The notes: generated by a model not told the origin, from the sequence alone. DNA of 64,000 nt from Cokeromyces recurvatus (GCF_025118155.1 NW_026251402.1:557883-621882), one strand, 5' to 3'; shown: positions 48,764 to 57,653, counted from the stretch's first letter. A program made the numbers and translations.

Positions 48764-48870
48764 AGACAGGAAAAGAAAAGAAATAAAGCGAAAAATATTA
48801 ATAAAAAAAAAAGATAGGGTCATTACCTAAACAAAAAAAAAAAAGTCTCCTTTATTGAGGATATTGGCTT

Positions 48871-49731
48871 ATGCATAATCTCAATATCAGGTATATCTTA
48901 TTAAACATAATTTCAAACTTAAATTTACTTAATGATTTTCTTTTTCATTATAGATCTGGTGAAGTTTCCTTAGAAATTAGAGAAAAAAAATACATTATTA
49001 ATCCAGGTAAAACAAACATTTTAATGTATTCTATTTTATTATTAAACTGTATATTTTACATTGTAGTATTAGATACAAAACAATTCGTAAAGAAATCGCA
49101 TGCTATATCTTCCTCAACTGTGAATGTTGTTTGCGCTAAAGTTACTACTACTATCACTCCTTCATCAGCCATGTGGAATAGAATGAACAATGTTCCTAGG
49201 AAACAATCCATAGAGGCTTATATTACCAACAACGAAAGCGAAATCCCTTATCATTCTCCTTCCTCTGAAAATGAAATTATTAATGAGAAACAAAATCAAC
49301 ATTGTAATAGCAGAGATAATGATGACGACGATAATGGTTCTGATGACTTGAATATAATGAGTGACTCCGAATCACCATCTGATCTGGAAGAAATAGAAGA
49401 ACAACAAAAAATACAACATCATATTATAAAATCAGGCTCTAAAGATCAATTTCAGTTTCATTTTGAATTTGGCTCAAAGAGGCCACCAAGTACTGCTATT
49501 CAATTTGAAGAGGAAGAGGAAGAAGAAGAGGAAGAAGAAGAGGAGGAGGAAGAGGAAGAAGAGGAGGAAGAAGAAGAGATAGATATTATAAATCAAGAAA
49601 GTTTTGATAACGATGTTAATAATAATGACACTGAAGATTCATCCGATGACGAAGATGATGAATGGGCAAAAAAAGGTAAACATCATAATAATGCTTTAAG
49701 ACGTTATATGCAGAAAAAAGTATATAAATAA
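48871..49731 (+). CDS. Unrecognised acidic low-complexity protein upstream of SET2
   Basis: A phase-consistent model uses exons 48871-48890, 48954-49006 and 49067-49731 (245 residues), beginning MHNLNIR then SGEVSLEIREKKYIINP and VLDTKQFVKKSHAISSSTV. The start is uncertain. The frame is open only to 48859 upstream. The C-terminal half is Asp/Glu-rich, with a run of about 34 Glu residues (49507-49578). It ends DDEWAKKGKHHNNALRRYMQKKVYK. I recognise no domain. The stop codon lies only 21 nt before the SET2 ATG on the same strand, so it could be a separate gene, part of a longer SET2 transcript, or a disrupted N-terminal extension. Confidence 0.5.
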   Translation: MHNLNIRYILLNIISNLNLLNDFLFHYRSGEVSLEIREKKYIINPGKTNILMYSILLLNCIFYIVVLDTKQFVKKSHAISSSTVNVVCAKVTTTITPSSAMWNRMNNVPRKQSIEAYITNNESEIPYHSPSSENEIINEKQNQHCNSRDNDDDDNGSDDLNIMSDSESPSDLEEIEEQQKIQHHIIKSGSKDQFQFHFEFGSKRPPSTAIQFEEEEEEEEEEEEEEEEEEEEEEEEIDIINQESFDNDVNNNDTEDSSDDEDDEWAKKGKHHNNALRRYMQKKVYK

Positions 49732-49752
49732 ATTTCTTCATAAAAAGATATT

Positions 49753-50291
49753 ATGACAGATACCAAGTATTTCCCGTCTGTAACGAATGAAGCTTTACAA
49801 ACATATCAAAATATCCAAGAAAATATTTATATTGGGTCTGCAACAGGTCGATCTATGGCAGAAGAAAGTATGCCATGTGAATGTAAATACGATTCAGAAT
49901 TAGCTAATCCCTCCGAAGCTTGTGGTGATGACAATACTTGTATTAATCGTATGATGTTTATGGAATGTATGGTTCAAGATTGTCCTTGTGGCCGTTTATG
50001 TCAAAATCGTCGTTTTCAGTTATGTCAATATGCTCCAGTTGATGTTATCAAAACTTTAAAAAAAGGATATGGACTTCGAGCTTTAACTAATTTGCCACAG
50101 TAAGTTTAGATTTTTCTTAGATTTTTATCTATCTATTTATTTATTTTTTTGCTCCCTTTAGAAACACATTTATTATGGAGTATATCGGCGAAGTTATCCC
50201 ACAAACAGAGTTTATAAGACGCACTAGGGAGTATGACACAGAAGGTTATAAGCATTATTACTTTATGACATTAAAAAATGATGAGGTAAGG

Positions 50292-50336
<45 letters not shown>

Positions 50337-52619
50337 AATAAAAAATATTTTTGTTAACAAAAAAAAAAAAGATTATTGATGCTACGAAAAGAGGATGCTT
50401 GGCAAGATTTATAAATCATTCTTGTAATCCTAATTGTATTACACAAAAATGGGTAATTGGTAAAAAGATGCGTATTGGTATTTTTACAAATCGACAAATT
50501 AGAGCTGGAGAAGAACTTACTTTTGATTACAAGTTTGAGCGTTATGGTGCAAATGCTCAAAAATGCTATTGTGGTGAATCTAATTGTAAAGGCTATATAG
50601 GAGCATCAGATGAAAAGCAATTAATAGATGATGAAGCTTTAAATAATAATGTTAATATCAATAATTACTCTTCCTCTTCTTCTGATGAAGACGATTATAG
50701 TGAAGATGATCAAGACGATGATATGGATATCAAACAACATATTTCACTCCAGCCTTTACAAGATGCAAATAAAGTACAATCCTTTGTTAAACGTATGCTA
50801 AATTCTGTCGGTAAATCCCGCTTAGTTAACAAATTATTAATGCGTTTACAATTGACAAATGTGGACAATTCGCATGGAAGAGAGATATTTAAAATAATCC
50901 TTAGATTGCATGGTTTAAAAATGTTAAAATTCTGGTTAGGCGAATGGAAAAATGATGAGATGATAGTATTAAGGGTAAAAAAAAAAAAAGATTAGATCTA
51001 AAATTTGGAAATGAGTATGATTAATTATTTACGGTCGGTTTTAGGTACTGCAAGTGTTAGAAAAGCTTCCTCTTGCTAATAGGAATGGACTTGAAGATTG
51101 TAAATTATTTGATGTCGTAGAGAAATTTATAGACCATGAAAATGAAGAAATCAGTAGACTTTCTCGAGATTTATTAGACAGTTGGAATCAATTAAAGAGT
51201 GTTTATCGGATACCCAAAAGAGTGCATGTACCTATGATAGATACTGATTTAACTGAACTGGATACTCATATTATATATGAAAATAAAAGAGAAGAGGATA
51301 TTGATACTACTGAAAATATAGCAAACAAATCAAATAATATAACTTTGTATAAAGGAAGGAAAAGAAAAAGGTCAATATACGAATCTAGTCGAGAATTTTT
51401 TGATCCTGATCACGATTATTTTGAATATTTTTCAATGAATGAAACGCAAGAAGAAATACTATGGAAAGTTCACTACCTTTCATCCTTATCACATATTCCT
51501 ACTGCGCCTCGAGCCATGTTAGATTCATCATTAGATAATACTGTATACCATCCTTATCATTATAAACATCAAAAACACTATTACAAAAAATATTCTCAGG
51601 GAAACTTTTCACAATCAAACAATACACCTGCTATAAATAAAATTGATAACAATACCCTGCAACAGTCTTATACAGACTATTATTATTATTATTATTCTAT
51701 GTACGATTATTATACACCAGAAGAATATTATTACTTATTTCAACAGCAATCCTCATCTAATTGGCAAACAGCCATTGCTCAAGATGGTACAACCTATTAT
51801 TATAATGTATTAACAAATCAAACTCAATGGGAAATACCTGAAGAATTGCAGCTTGCAACCATACCCACAGCTCCTCCTCCTCCTCCTCCTCCGCCATCAC
51901 CACCACCACCACCGCCACTGTCACTGCCACTGCCACTGCCACTGCCACCACCGCCACTGCCACCATCATCATCATCATCGTTTCCATCATTATCACCACC
52001 GCCTGCCCCTACTCCATCCTCATCTTCAAGTATTCAAAAAATTGGAACCTCTATTGAAGGTGTTGTTGTGGATCCTGGTCAATTAGAAGGTTTAGTAGAG
52101 CAGGCTATATTAGAAACAGATGAAAAACGAAGGCTTCGTCAAATGAGTATAGAAGAGGATAGCCCTATGAGTAGCAGTAAAGGTAGTCATCTATTAACTC
52201 CTACAAGTGGCTCAGTAGAGGCTAGTAGTATTCTTGATGACACTCTTTACTTAAATGATATTGATTTAAAGAAAGAGGTGGGTAAAGTTGTGACAAAATA
52301 TCTAAGTTCAAGGCAACAAAAACTATGGAACGGAGATAAACATTTATTTAAAGATCTTGCTCGAAAGGTAAAATAATTCGTTATTTATTAAATTCAACTT
52401 TTTTTTTTCTTCCCAGTTAACGTATTATATTATTAGATTACACATCATATTGTAGATAAAGAATTACAATCAGGTAGAAAAATCAAGTCAATAGATAGTT
52501 CATTGCGTGTAAAAATTGAAAAATTTATTGATGCTTATGGAACTGATTATGTAACAAAATTTAAACAAAGAAACACTAGTCTCTCTTCAAATAGTTCCCC
52601 TTCTTCAACATTTAGATGA
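49753..52619 (+). CDS. SET2: Histone H3-K36 methyltransferase SET2
   Basis: Five phase-checked exons (49753-50099, 50162-50285, 50372-50974, 51045-52367, 52437-52619), 859 residues. Domains in order: AWS (CECKYDSE, CGDDNTCINR, CPCGRLCQNRRF), SET (YGLRALTNLPQ, MEYIGEV, RFINHSCNPNC, EELTFDYKFERYG), post-SET (CYCGESNCKGYIG), and a TFIIS-N/LEDGF-like helical region (KMLKFWLGEWKNDEMIVLR). Then come WW (WQTAIAQDGTTYYYNVLTNQ), a Pro-rich stretch, and the C-terminal SRI domain (KKEVGKVVTKYLSS, KIEKFIDAYGTDYV) that binds phosphorylated RNA Pol II. This is a full Set2 architecture for co-transcriptional H3K36 methylation. Intron 2 is nearly all A. Confidence 0.96.
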
Positions 52620-52914
52620 TTTTTTTTTCTTATTATTATTATGTGCTATTATTTATTTTCTTTTCTTTAAAGAAGAAGAAGAAAAAAAAAAGGCTGTATA
52701 TATGTATTTGATTTGTATAAAAAACAAAATAAAATAAAATAAAATAAAATAAATAAATAATTACGTGACTGTACTTTAAACTTTACAAATATATTCAAAT
52801 GCATTACGATTATTACATTTTATTATAACAAGGAACAGGAGAGATGGAAGAAAGTAATCAGGACAATAATAATAAAAAAGACAATACGTCCGTTGACGAA
52901 GACGAGGATGAAAA

Positions 52915-53026
52915 TGTGGTAACAAGCTCCAAGAGCCGCGCTTTATTTTCCTTTTATAGATAAAAAAATAATAATAAAAATAAAAAATATACTAGAATCC
53001 CCTTTTTCCCTTTATACCTTCAAAAG
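52915..53026. repeat. Left inverted terminal repeat of DIRS element
   Basis: 112-bp sequence starting TGTGGTAACAAGCTCC and ending ATACCTTCAAAAG. It is the exact reverse complement of 57058-57169 by eye and includes an AT-rich core. Confidence 0.95.
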
Positions 53027-53120
53027 TCGGAAGAAAACTCAATTGGTTTTGATATAAGGGAGGGGAACATGAATGAAATAAATATAGAATTAAAAGTAAA
53101 ACATAAAAAGATAGTTGGAA

Positions 53121-56100
53121 TCAATTTTTCCAAGTTTCTTGTAGCCAAGAAAGCCATGTGGGTCGGGTTGTTACCACATTTTCATCCTCGTCTTCGTCAA
53201 CGGACGTATTGTTGGTCGTTCCTTCAACAATCCTTGTTGACTGCGACTCGGACTCCAATGTGGTATTTTTTCCTTTGATAGAAACAATTGAGTTTGCTAT
53301 TCTGGTGCTGTCGTTAAGTTGCGTGCTTGGCTTGAGGTAATATCGTTCAAATGTATTGGAATTATGACTCCAATTAGCATGTTGTTTGACCTCCGAAATC
53401 GTTATTCCATTTTCAACTGCTTTGGTGCTTGAAGCTGACCTGATAGAGTGTGGTTTGTAAGAACTAGTGTCAATACCCGCTTTTTCCATTGCTTTTGAAA
53501 CCCATGTAGCTACAGTAGAAGGACTAGCGGATTTCACCTTGTCTGGTTCGAGAATGAATGCCAAAAACAAACTATGGTCTATAGGAAGGTTATTGCGAAG
53601 ATGGCTCGACCTTTGTAAAAAGTCGAAAAGTGTGGAAACAAGGCACATGTCATTGTCATCTGCCAATCCTAGTATAACAGATTTCACTTGAGTCTCTTTC
53701 GCTTCTCTGAAATGTATAAGAACTGACACTGGTTCTTCGTTTCTAAGCTCCATTTGTACATCTCTAAACTGCACTCTGCCAACATCTGATCTTGGTCTTG
53801 CCATAGTCGTCAAGCATAACAATAAAATTGTTTTTTGTTGTAATTCATATAAGTTGATAGATTGATTTTTTGGCCATTCTTTTGCGATATAGTCCACCAG
53901 TATATTTGTGTCCCATATTTGGAGATTTTGCTTGGTAGGAATGTTGACTTCTGATCTTCGTTTTGCTTTAAAGAATTCAACTATGGGTTCTTTTGCAGCT
54001 AACGGACCCTTTTCTGGATGCAACACTTTAAAGACAGATGCTAAAGCTGATCTCAAACTATTTAGGTATTGGTATGAAAAGTGTCGATTTTCTAACAAAA
54101 AACGTAATACATTGGCTTCGTCGTATGTGGTAGGCTGTATTGGTACTGGTTGTGCTGCGCACCATTGTGACCATTTTTTCCACCCAGTATTATAGTTCTT
54201 TTGTGTTTTACGTCTCTGGGCATGTGTCAAAAATTCCACTGTGTCCTCTTCCAAGTGACCAGCGGTTTTCCTCTTGTTGCAGATAAGTGCCATGCGGTCA
54301 TCTTCCATCTTCTTATCTTGAACATCAGAGGTTTGTTGATGTGTTTCATTTGCAATAAGGACGGGAACCAGAACTGGGTTGGCCAATACGGTGTGATTAA
54401 TACTGCCTTCTGGATTCGTTGCTGTTTTATTATCTGCATCACTTGCGGTATGAACTTCCATGGAGGAAATAGGTACATTCCCTGTTTTTTCCACGTTTGT
54501 TGAAAAGCATCTGTTGCTGCTGCCTCCGGATCTGGTCGCATGCTCCAAAATATTGGTAGTTTGGTGTTCATCCTGTCTGCAAATGCATCTACTGTTAAAG
54601 GACCCCATCTCTGGTTGATCATTCGAAATAGCCGTTTCGGTAATAGGGCCTCGTAGAGTAAGTTTTTTGTTGCGGTGTGATGCTGTCTGCTCAGCCAATC
54701 TGCTCGAATATTCTCCAGTCCTGGTATGTGTTCGTATTCGACTTTGAGATTGTAGTGGTTGCATAGATTTTGTATCTTCACTGCTAGGTCCTGTAGTGTT
54801 CGAGATGCTGTGCCTCCCGACTTGCTGCTGTATTTCAAAGCAGTCATGTTGTCTGTAAATATTTTGATGTGTTGATTCTTGAAGTCTTTGGCATGTAGTT
54901 TTAGAGCAAAATATATCGCTGTCAGCTCCCTTGCATTGATTGACATGGTGTTCTCTTCGTTCGTCCATGCTCCAGTGGTTTGCATCGTGCCAGAGCTCAC
55001 ACCCCATCCTAGGTCTGACGCATCTACATATATTGTTGCCGCCTTCGGTTGATTGGGTGCTAATTTCTTTATTGGCAGGCCGTTCTTCTTCACCATCCAA
55101 CTTGTCCACCATTGCAGTTCTTTCTTGCTGTCCTCCGATAGTGTCATTGGTGCATTCCAATTCTGTAGATGTCTGTTGAGTGTTAGGGAGAGATCCCTCT
55201 GCATGTATCTGATGTGTAACAGGGCTTCTCCGATGGCTGGAATCATGGAAGTCATCTTCCCCATCATACTGGCATACCATCGACAATTGTATTGGTGAGG
55301 TGTGGCTTTTATAGCTTGTTTGGTTCGAACCATGAGTTTTGAGATCTTCTTCCCTGGGACTGCTATCTGCATGGTCTTCGTATTGAATTTGAAGCCTAGG
55401 AATTCCTGTTGTTGAAAGGGGATTAGGACACTCTTCTGGAAATTTATTAGGAAACCCAATGATTCCATATGTGACAGTACTATTTGTGTGTGGTTCGTTG
55501 CCTCTTCCTTCGTCGCACCCAGAATACATATGTCGTCTAAATAATATACTAGGCGTATTCCCTGTATTCGTAATGGTTCTATTGCAAATCGCATCATTTT
55601 GCTGAATACTCTGGGACTGACACTCATCCCAAATGCTAGAGTTTTGTACTGATAAACAACTCCTTTGTTCTGGAAAGTCAAGTATTTCTTTGAGTTTGGG
55701 TGAATTGGGGTGACCACATAAGCATCCTTTAGGTCCAATTTGCAAATAAAATCGTTTTTCTCGATGATTTCCCTCAATGCAGGTACCCCTTCCATCTTGA
55801 AGTGATGACACTGGATATAGTTGTTGATCATTTGGCAATCCAAAATCGGTCGACGTTTTGTCGCTTCCTGTATTGTGAAGAAATTGGATAAATAATCTGT
55901 GTTCTGTGTTGGTGATACCTCTATTATCCCCGCTTTGATAAATTTGTTGACTGCCTCGTCCACTGCCAATTGTTCTATCTGGTCTAGCTTTATACGACGT
56001 AATCTCCAAGGTGTTGGTTTTTTTAGCAAAGGTATCTGATAACCCTCTCGTATCACTGACAATGGCCATGGGTGTTTTGTAATCGACTGCCAATTCTTGA

Positions 56101-57032
56101 GAAAATGTTGTAGTCGACCCCCTGGCGCTATGCCGTCTGCTGGGATGCTGTAATTCGTCATTGATTTTATTGGGGGTTGGATGTGTGATTGGATTGGTGG
56201 GGTGATTGTTGTTGGGCTGAGTTGTTGTTGTGCGGGGTTCCCCACCGTTGTGAGGTACCCTGTCCAAAAAAAGCACCTCGTGCTCTGTTACTACCTCTTC
56301 CATATCCGAAGCTTCTATTTCCTCGTTGATATCCTCTACTTGAGAATCCATTTCCTCGTCCTCCTCCACGATTACTACTGGCTTGTTGAACGAGTTTTCG
56401 TTCAAAGTTGGCTTGGTGGTATTTGTTAAGAAATTCGTCACTGTAGGCGTTCTTAGATTTACTATCCTCTTCTGTTGTTTCCAGGTGGCGGATACTAAAT
56501 GGGATGTTAAGTGCTTTGTCTGAATATTCTTTTGCTTCTCTTTCTTGAGCTTTTGCTGTGGCCAACCCAAAGACTGCCAGTCGTCGACTTTGCTCCCTGC
56601 ATCTGCTGATGATGTCTTTTGCTTCGTCATGGTCTGCTTCTTCCAAGACGTATTGAAGTTGTTCAAAGATTTCCATAGCAACCTTTGCTTGGAATCTGGT
56701 GTTTTCTGTGATTTTATAAATGGAGTTGACAACCAAAGCTGTTTCTGTTGAGTGTTTTTTGAGATAAGGGGCAATTGATTTGTTGATCTTCTCGGGTGTT
56801 GTCCATTCTCCCAAAGCGTATCGTTGGGTTTCTCTTCTAAACTTTTTGAAATTTTCAGTAAGTTGATGCGTGGGAGTGTTTTCCAATTCCTCGGAGACCT
56901 GTCTTGGGATTTCGACTCCATTGATTCTTTCTTCTTTCTCAATGTCCATTTTTTTGACGACATCTCGGACAATTGCTTCCATTTCGCTTTGGGTGTATGT
57001 TCGTTCATTGCTAATAGTTGAATTGATATCAC
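53121..57032 (-). CDS. DIRS tyrosine recombinase ORF (recombinase in C-terminal ~380 residues)
   Basis: A 1303-codon uninterrupted frame. The recognisable part begins at about residue 925 (FLTHAQRRKTQKNYNTGWKK), exactly where the RT ORF ends (54227). It carries the tyrosine-recombinase catalytic set: Arg in MARPRSDVGR (about 1079-1081), HSIR (1195-1198), HANW (1218) and the Tyr of FERYY (about 1231). By family it integrates a circular cDNA without target duplication. The upstream 900 codons overlap the gag-like and RT ORFs in another frame and show no domain, so the real start is probably internal (start uncertain). The last ~30-60 codons are encoded by the ICR. Confidence 0.88.
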   Translation of the reverse strand: MISIQLLAMNEHTPKAKWKQLSEMSSKKWTLRKKKESMESKSQDRSPRNWKTLPRINLLKISKSLEEKPNDTLWENGQHPRRSTNQLPLISKNTQQKQLWLSTPFIKSQKTPDSKQRLLWKSLNNFNTSWKKQTMTKQKTSSADAGSKVDDWQSLGWPQQKLKKEKQKNIQTKHLTSHLVSATWKQQKRIVNLRTPTVTNFLTNTTKPTLNENSFNKPVVIVEEDEEMDSQVEDINEEIEASDMEEVVTEHEVLFLDRVPHNGGEPRTTTTQPNNNHPTNPITHPTPNKINDELQHPSRRHSARGSTTTFSQELAVDYKTPMAIVSDTRGLSDTFAKKTNTLEITSYKARPDRTIGSGRGSQQIYQSGDNRGITNTEHRLFIQFLHNTGSDKTSTDFGLPNDQQLYPVSSLQDGRGTCIEGNHREKRFYLQIGPKGCLCGHPNSPKLKEILDFPEQRSCLSVQNSSIWDECQSQSIQQNDAICNRTITNTGNTPSILFRRHMYSGCDEGRGNEPHTNSTVTYGIIGFPNKFPEECPNPLSTTGIPRLQIQYEDHADSSPREEDLKTHGSNQTSYKSHTSPIQLSMVCQYDGEDDFHDSSHRRSPVTHQIHAEGSLPNTQQTSTELECTNDTIGGQQERTAMVDKLDGEEERPANKEISTQSTEGGNNICRCVRPRMGCELWHDANHWSMDERREHHVNQCKGADSDIFCSKTTCQRLQESTHQNIYRQHDCFEIQQQVGRHSISNTTGPSSEDTKSMQPLQSQSRIRTHTRTGEYSSRLAEQTASHRNKKLTLRGPITETAISNDQPEMGSFNSRCICRQDEHQTTNILEHATRSGGSSNRCFSTNVEKTGNVPISSMEVHTASDADNKTATNPEGSINHTVLANPVLVPVLIANETHQQTSDVQDKKMEDDRMALICNKRKTAGHLEEDTVEFLTHAQRRKTQKNYNTGWKKWSQWCAAQPVPIQPTTYDEANVLRFLLENRHFSYQYLNSLRSALASVFKVLHPEKGPLAAKEPIVEFFKAKRRSEVNIPTKQNLQIWDTNILVDYIAKEWPKNQSINLYELQQKTILLLCLTTMARPRSDVGRVQFRDVQMELRNEEPVSVLIHFREAKETQVKSVILGLADDNDMCLVSTLFDFLQRSSHLRNNLPIDHSLFLAFILEPDKVKSASPSTVATWVSKAMEKAGIDTSSYKPHSIRSASSTKAVENGITISEVKQHANWSHNSNTFERYYLKPSTQLNDSTRIANSIVSIKGKNTTLESESQSTRIVEGTTNNTSVDEDEDENVVTTRPTWLSWLQETWKN
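53170..53265. repeat. Internal complementary region (ICR) of DIRS element
   Basis: 53170-53212 is the reverse complement of the left end (52881-52923). 53208-53265 is the reverse complement of the right end (57163-57220). The two halves overlap by ATTGT. In DIRS-1 this region is proposed to template the joining of the ends into a circular intermediate. Here it lies inside the 3' end of the recombinase ORF. Confidence 0.93.
54227..56245 (-). CDS. DIRS reverse transcriptase - RNase H - methyltransferase-like protein
   Basis: 672 residues. The RT domain has RRPILDCQMINNYIQ, DLKDAYVVTPIHP, LAFGMSVSPRVFSK and the catalytic YLDD at about 235-238. RNase H follows: TIYVDASDLGWG (D about 408), NARELTAIYFAL (E about 440), FTDNMTALK (D about 465) and RADWLSR (D about 516). 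The last part (WGPLTVDAFADRMN, then PDPEAAATDAF, and FPPWKF at about 593) matches the domain after RNase H in DIRS-like elements that is usually annotated as an N6-adenine methyltransferase-like region. The frame is one of three used on this strand. The start codon at 56245 lies within the gag-like ORF. Confidence 0.92.
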   Translation of the reverse strand: MGNPAQQQLSPTTITPPIQSHIQPPIKSMTNYSIPADGIAPGGRLQHFLKNWQSITKHPWPLSVIREGYQIPLLKKPTPWRLRRIKLDQIEQLAVDEAVNKFIKAGIIEVSPTQNTDYLSNFFTIQEATKRRPILDCQMINNYIQCHHFKMEGVPALREIIEKNDFICKLDLKDAYVVTPIHPNSKKYLTFQNKGVVYQYKTLAFGMSVSPRVFSKMMRFAIEPLRIQGIRLVYYLDDICILGATKEEATNHTQIVLSHMESLGFLINFQKSVLIPFQQQEFLGFKFNTKTMQIAVPGKKISKLMVRTKQAIKATPHQYNCRWYASMMGKMTSMIPAIGEALLHIRYMQRDLSLTLNRHLQNWNAPMTLSEDSKKELQWWTSWMVKKNGLPIKKLAPNQPKAATIYVDASDLGWGVSSGTMQTTGAWTNEENTMSINARELTAIYFALKLHAKDFKNQHIKIFTDNMTALKYSSKSGGTASRTLQDLAVKIQNLCNHYNLKVEYEHIPGLENIRADWLSRQHHTATKNLLYEALLPKRLFRMINQRWGPLTVDAFADRMNTKLPIFWSMRPDPEAAATDAFQQTWKKQGMYLFPPWKFIPQVMQIIKQQRIQKAVLITPYWPTQFWFPSLLQMKHINKPLMFKIRRWKMTAWHLSATRGKPLVTWKRTQWNF

Positions 57033-57036
57033 TCAT
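56167..57036 (-). CDS. DIRS gag-like protein
   Basis: 289 residues, the first ORF of the element. It has a charged helical N-terminal two-thirds (for example EAIVRDVVKKMDIEKEERI and FRRETQRYALGEW) and a Gly/Arg/Ser-rich tail with RGG-like repeats (GGGRGNGFSSRGY) ending in a Gln/Asn/Ser-rich stretch. No CCHC zinc knuckle is seen; the RGG tail could serve nucleic-acid binding instead. The role is inferred from position and composition. Its 3' end overlaps the RT ORF by 79 nt in a different frame, so expression of RT needs frameshifting, re-initiation or a separate transcript. Confidence 0.7.
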   Translation of the reverse strand: MSDINSTISNERTYTQSEMEAIVRDVVKKMDIEKEERINGVEIPRQVSEELENTPTHQLTENFKKFRRETQRYALGEWTTPEKINKSIAPYLKKHSTETALVVNSIYKITENTRFQAKVAMEIFEQLQYVLEEADHDEAKDIISRCREQSRRLAVFGLATAKAQEREAKEYSDKALNIPFSIRHLETTEEDSKSKNAYSDEFLNKYHQANFERKLVQQASSNRGGGRGNGFSSRGYQRGNRSFGYGRGSNRARGAFFGQGTSQRWGTPHNNNSAQQQSPHQSNHTSNPQ

Positions 57037-57057
57037 AATTTTTCCACGAATGCGCGG

Positions 57058-57169
57058 CTTTTGAAGGTATAAAGGGAAAAAGGGGATTCTAGTATATTTT
57101 TTATTTTTATTATTATTTTTTTATCTATAAAAGGAAAATAAAGCGCGGCTCTTGGAGCTTGTTACCACA
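57058..57169. repeat. Right inverted terminal repeat of DIRS element
   Basis: Reverse complement of 52915-53026. It lies just upstream of the gag-like start (57036), so it should contain or abut the element's promoter on the minus strand. Confidence 0.95.
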
Positions 57170-57220
57170 TTGGAGTCCGAGTCGCAGTCAACAAGGATTG
57201 TTGAAGGAACGACCAACAAT

Positions 57221-57653
57221 TCAATTTTGAAACGACCCAATTTTTCTCATTGCCCAACCTAGTTTCTTCGACTGTAAACCACCCACTAAGCGAATATGTA
57301 TTCATAATTATTACTCTCGTCCAAGTATTATTTTTCTTGTAAGCAATATATAAATATAACATGTACTTGCTACAAGAATATATTCAAGTATATACAGCTT
57401 ATTTTATACCTTCAAAAGAATAAAAAAAAACCCTCATTCATTATTTAGTGAGAATCAAAAAATTATATCCATGATTTTTAATAGATATTTTTATATAATC
57501 AACTATAACTATCTTATTTATATAGTTAATACTGAGCATGTACATACATACATACATGCATATATATTGAATTTTTATCTACGTGTTTAAAGCATAGATT
57601 TCTGTTTCATTATTTTAAATTTTATATCAATTATAGCATACCAGTCAAACTAA

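Larger units (their letters stand above)
52881..57220 (-). mobile_element. DIRS-like tyrosine-recombinase retrotransposon (complete)
   Basis: 4,340-bp element, coding on the minus strand. It shows the hallmark DIRS layout. Inverted terminal repeats of 112 bp (52915-53026 and 57058-57169, no mismatch seen by eye) each have a short non-repeated outer extension (left 52881-52914, right 57170-57220). An internal complementary region (53170-53265) is the reverse complement of the two extensions joined through the shared pentamer ACAAT. There is no LTR, no integrase and no target-site duplication. ORFs are gag-like, RT/RNase H/methyltransferase-like and tyrosine recombinase. It lies between SET2 and a Rho gene. 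Near-perfect ITRs and open ORFs suggest recent insertion. Confidence 0.93.

Noticed and set aside
53069..57064. Plus-strand ORFs inside the DIRS element
   Set aside because: They are antisense shadows of the RT, gag-like and recombinase genes; none shows a family motif.
52840..57260. A host gene split by the DIRS insertion
   Set aside because: Joining the flanks at the shared ACAAT gives only a short ORF (from the ATG near 52843) ending soon after the junction, with no recognisable domain or convincing splice sites.
57162..57362. Minus-strand ORF spanning the right DIRS junction
   Set aside because: It is created by the insertion boundary, mixing the terminal extension with flanking DNA; no family motif.
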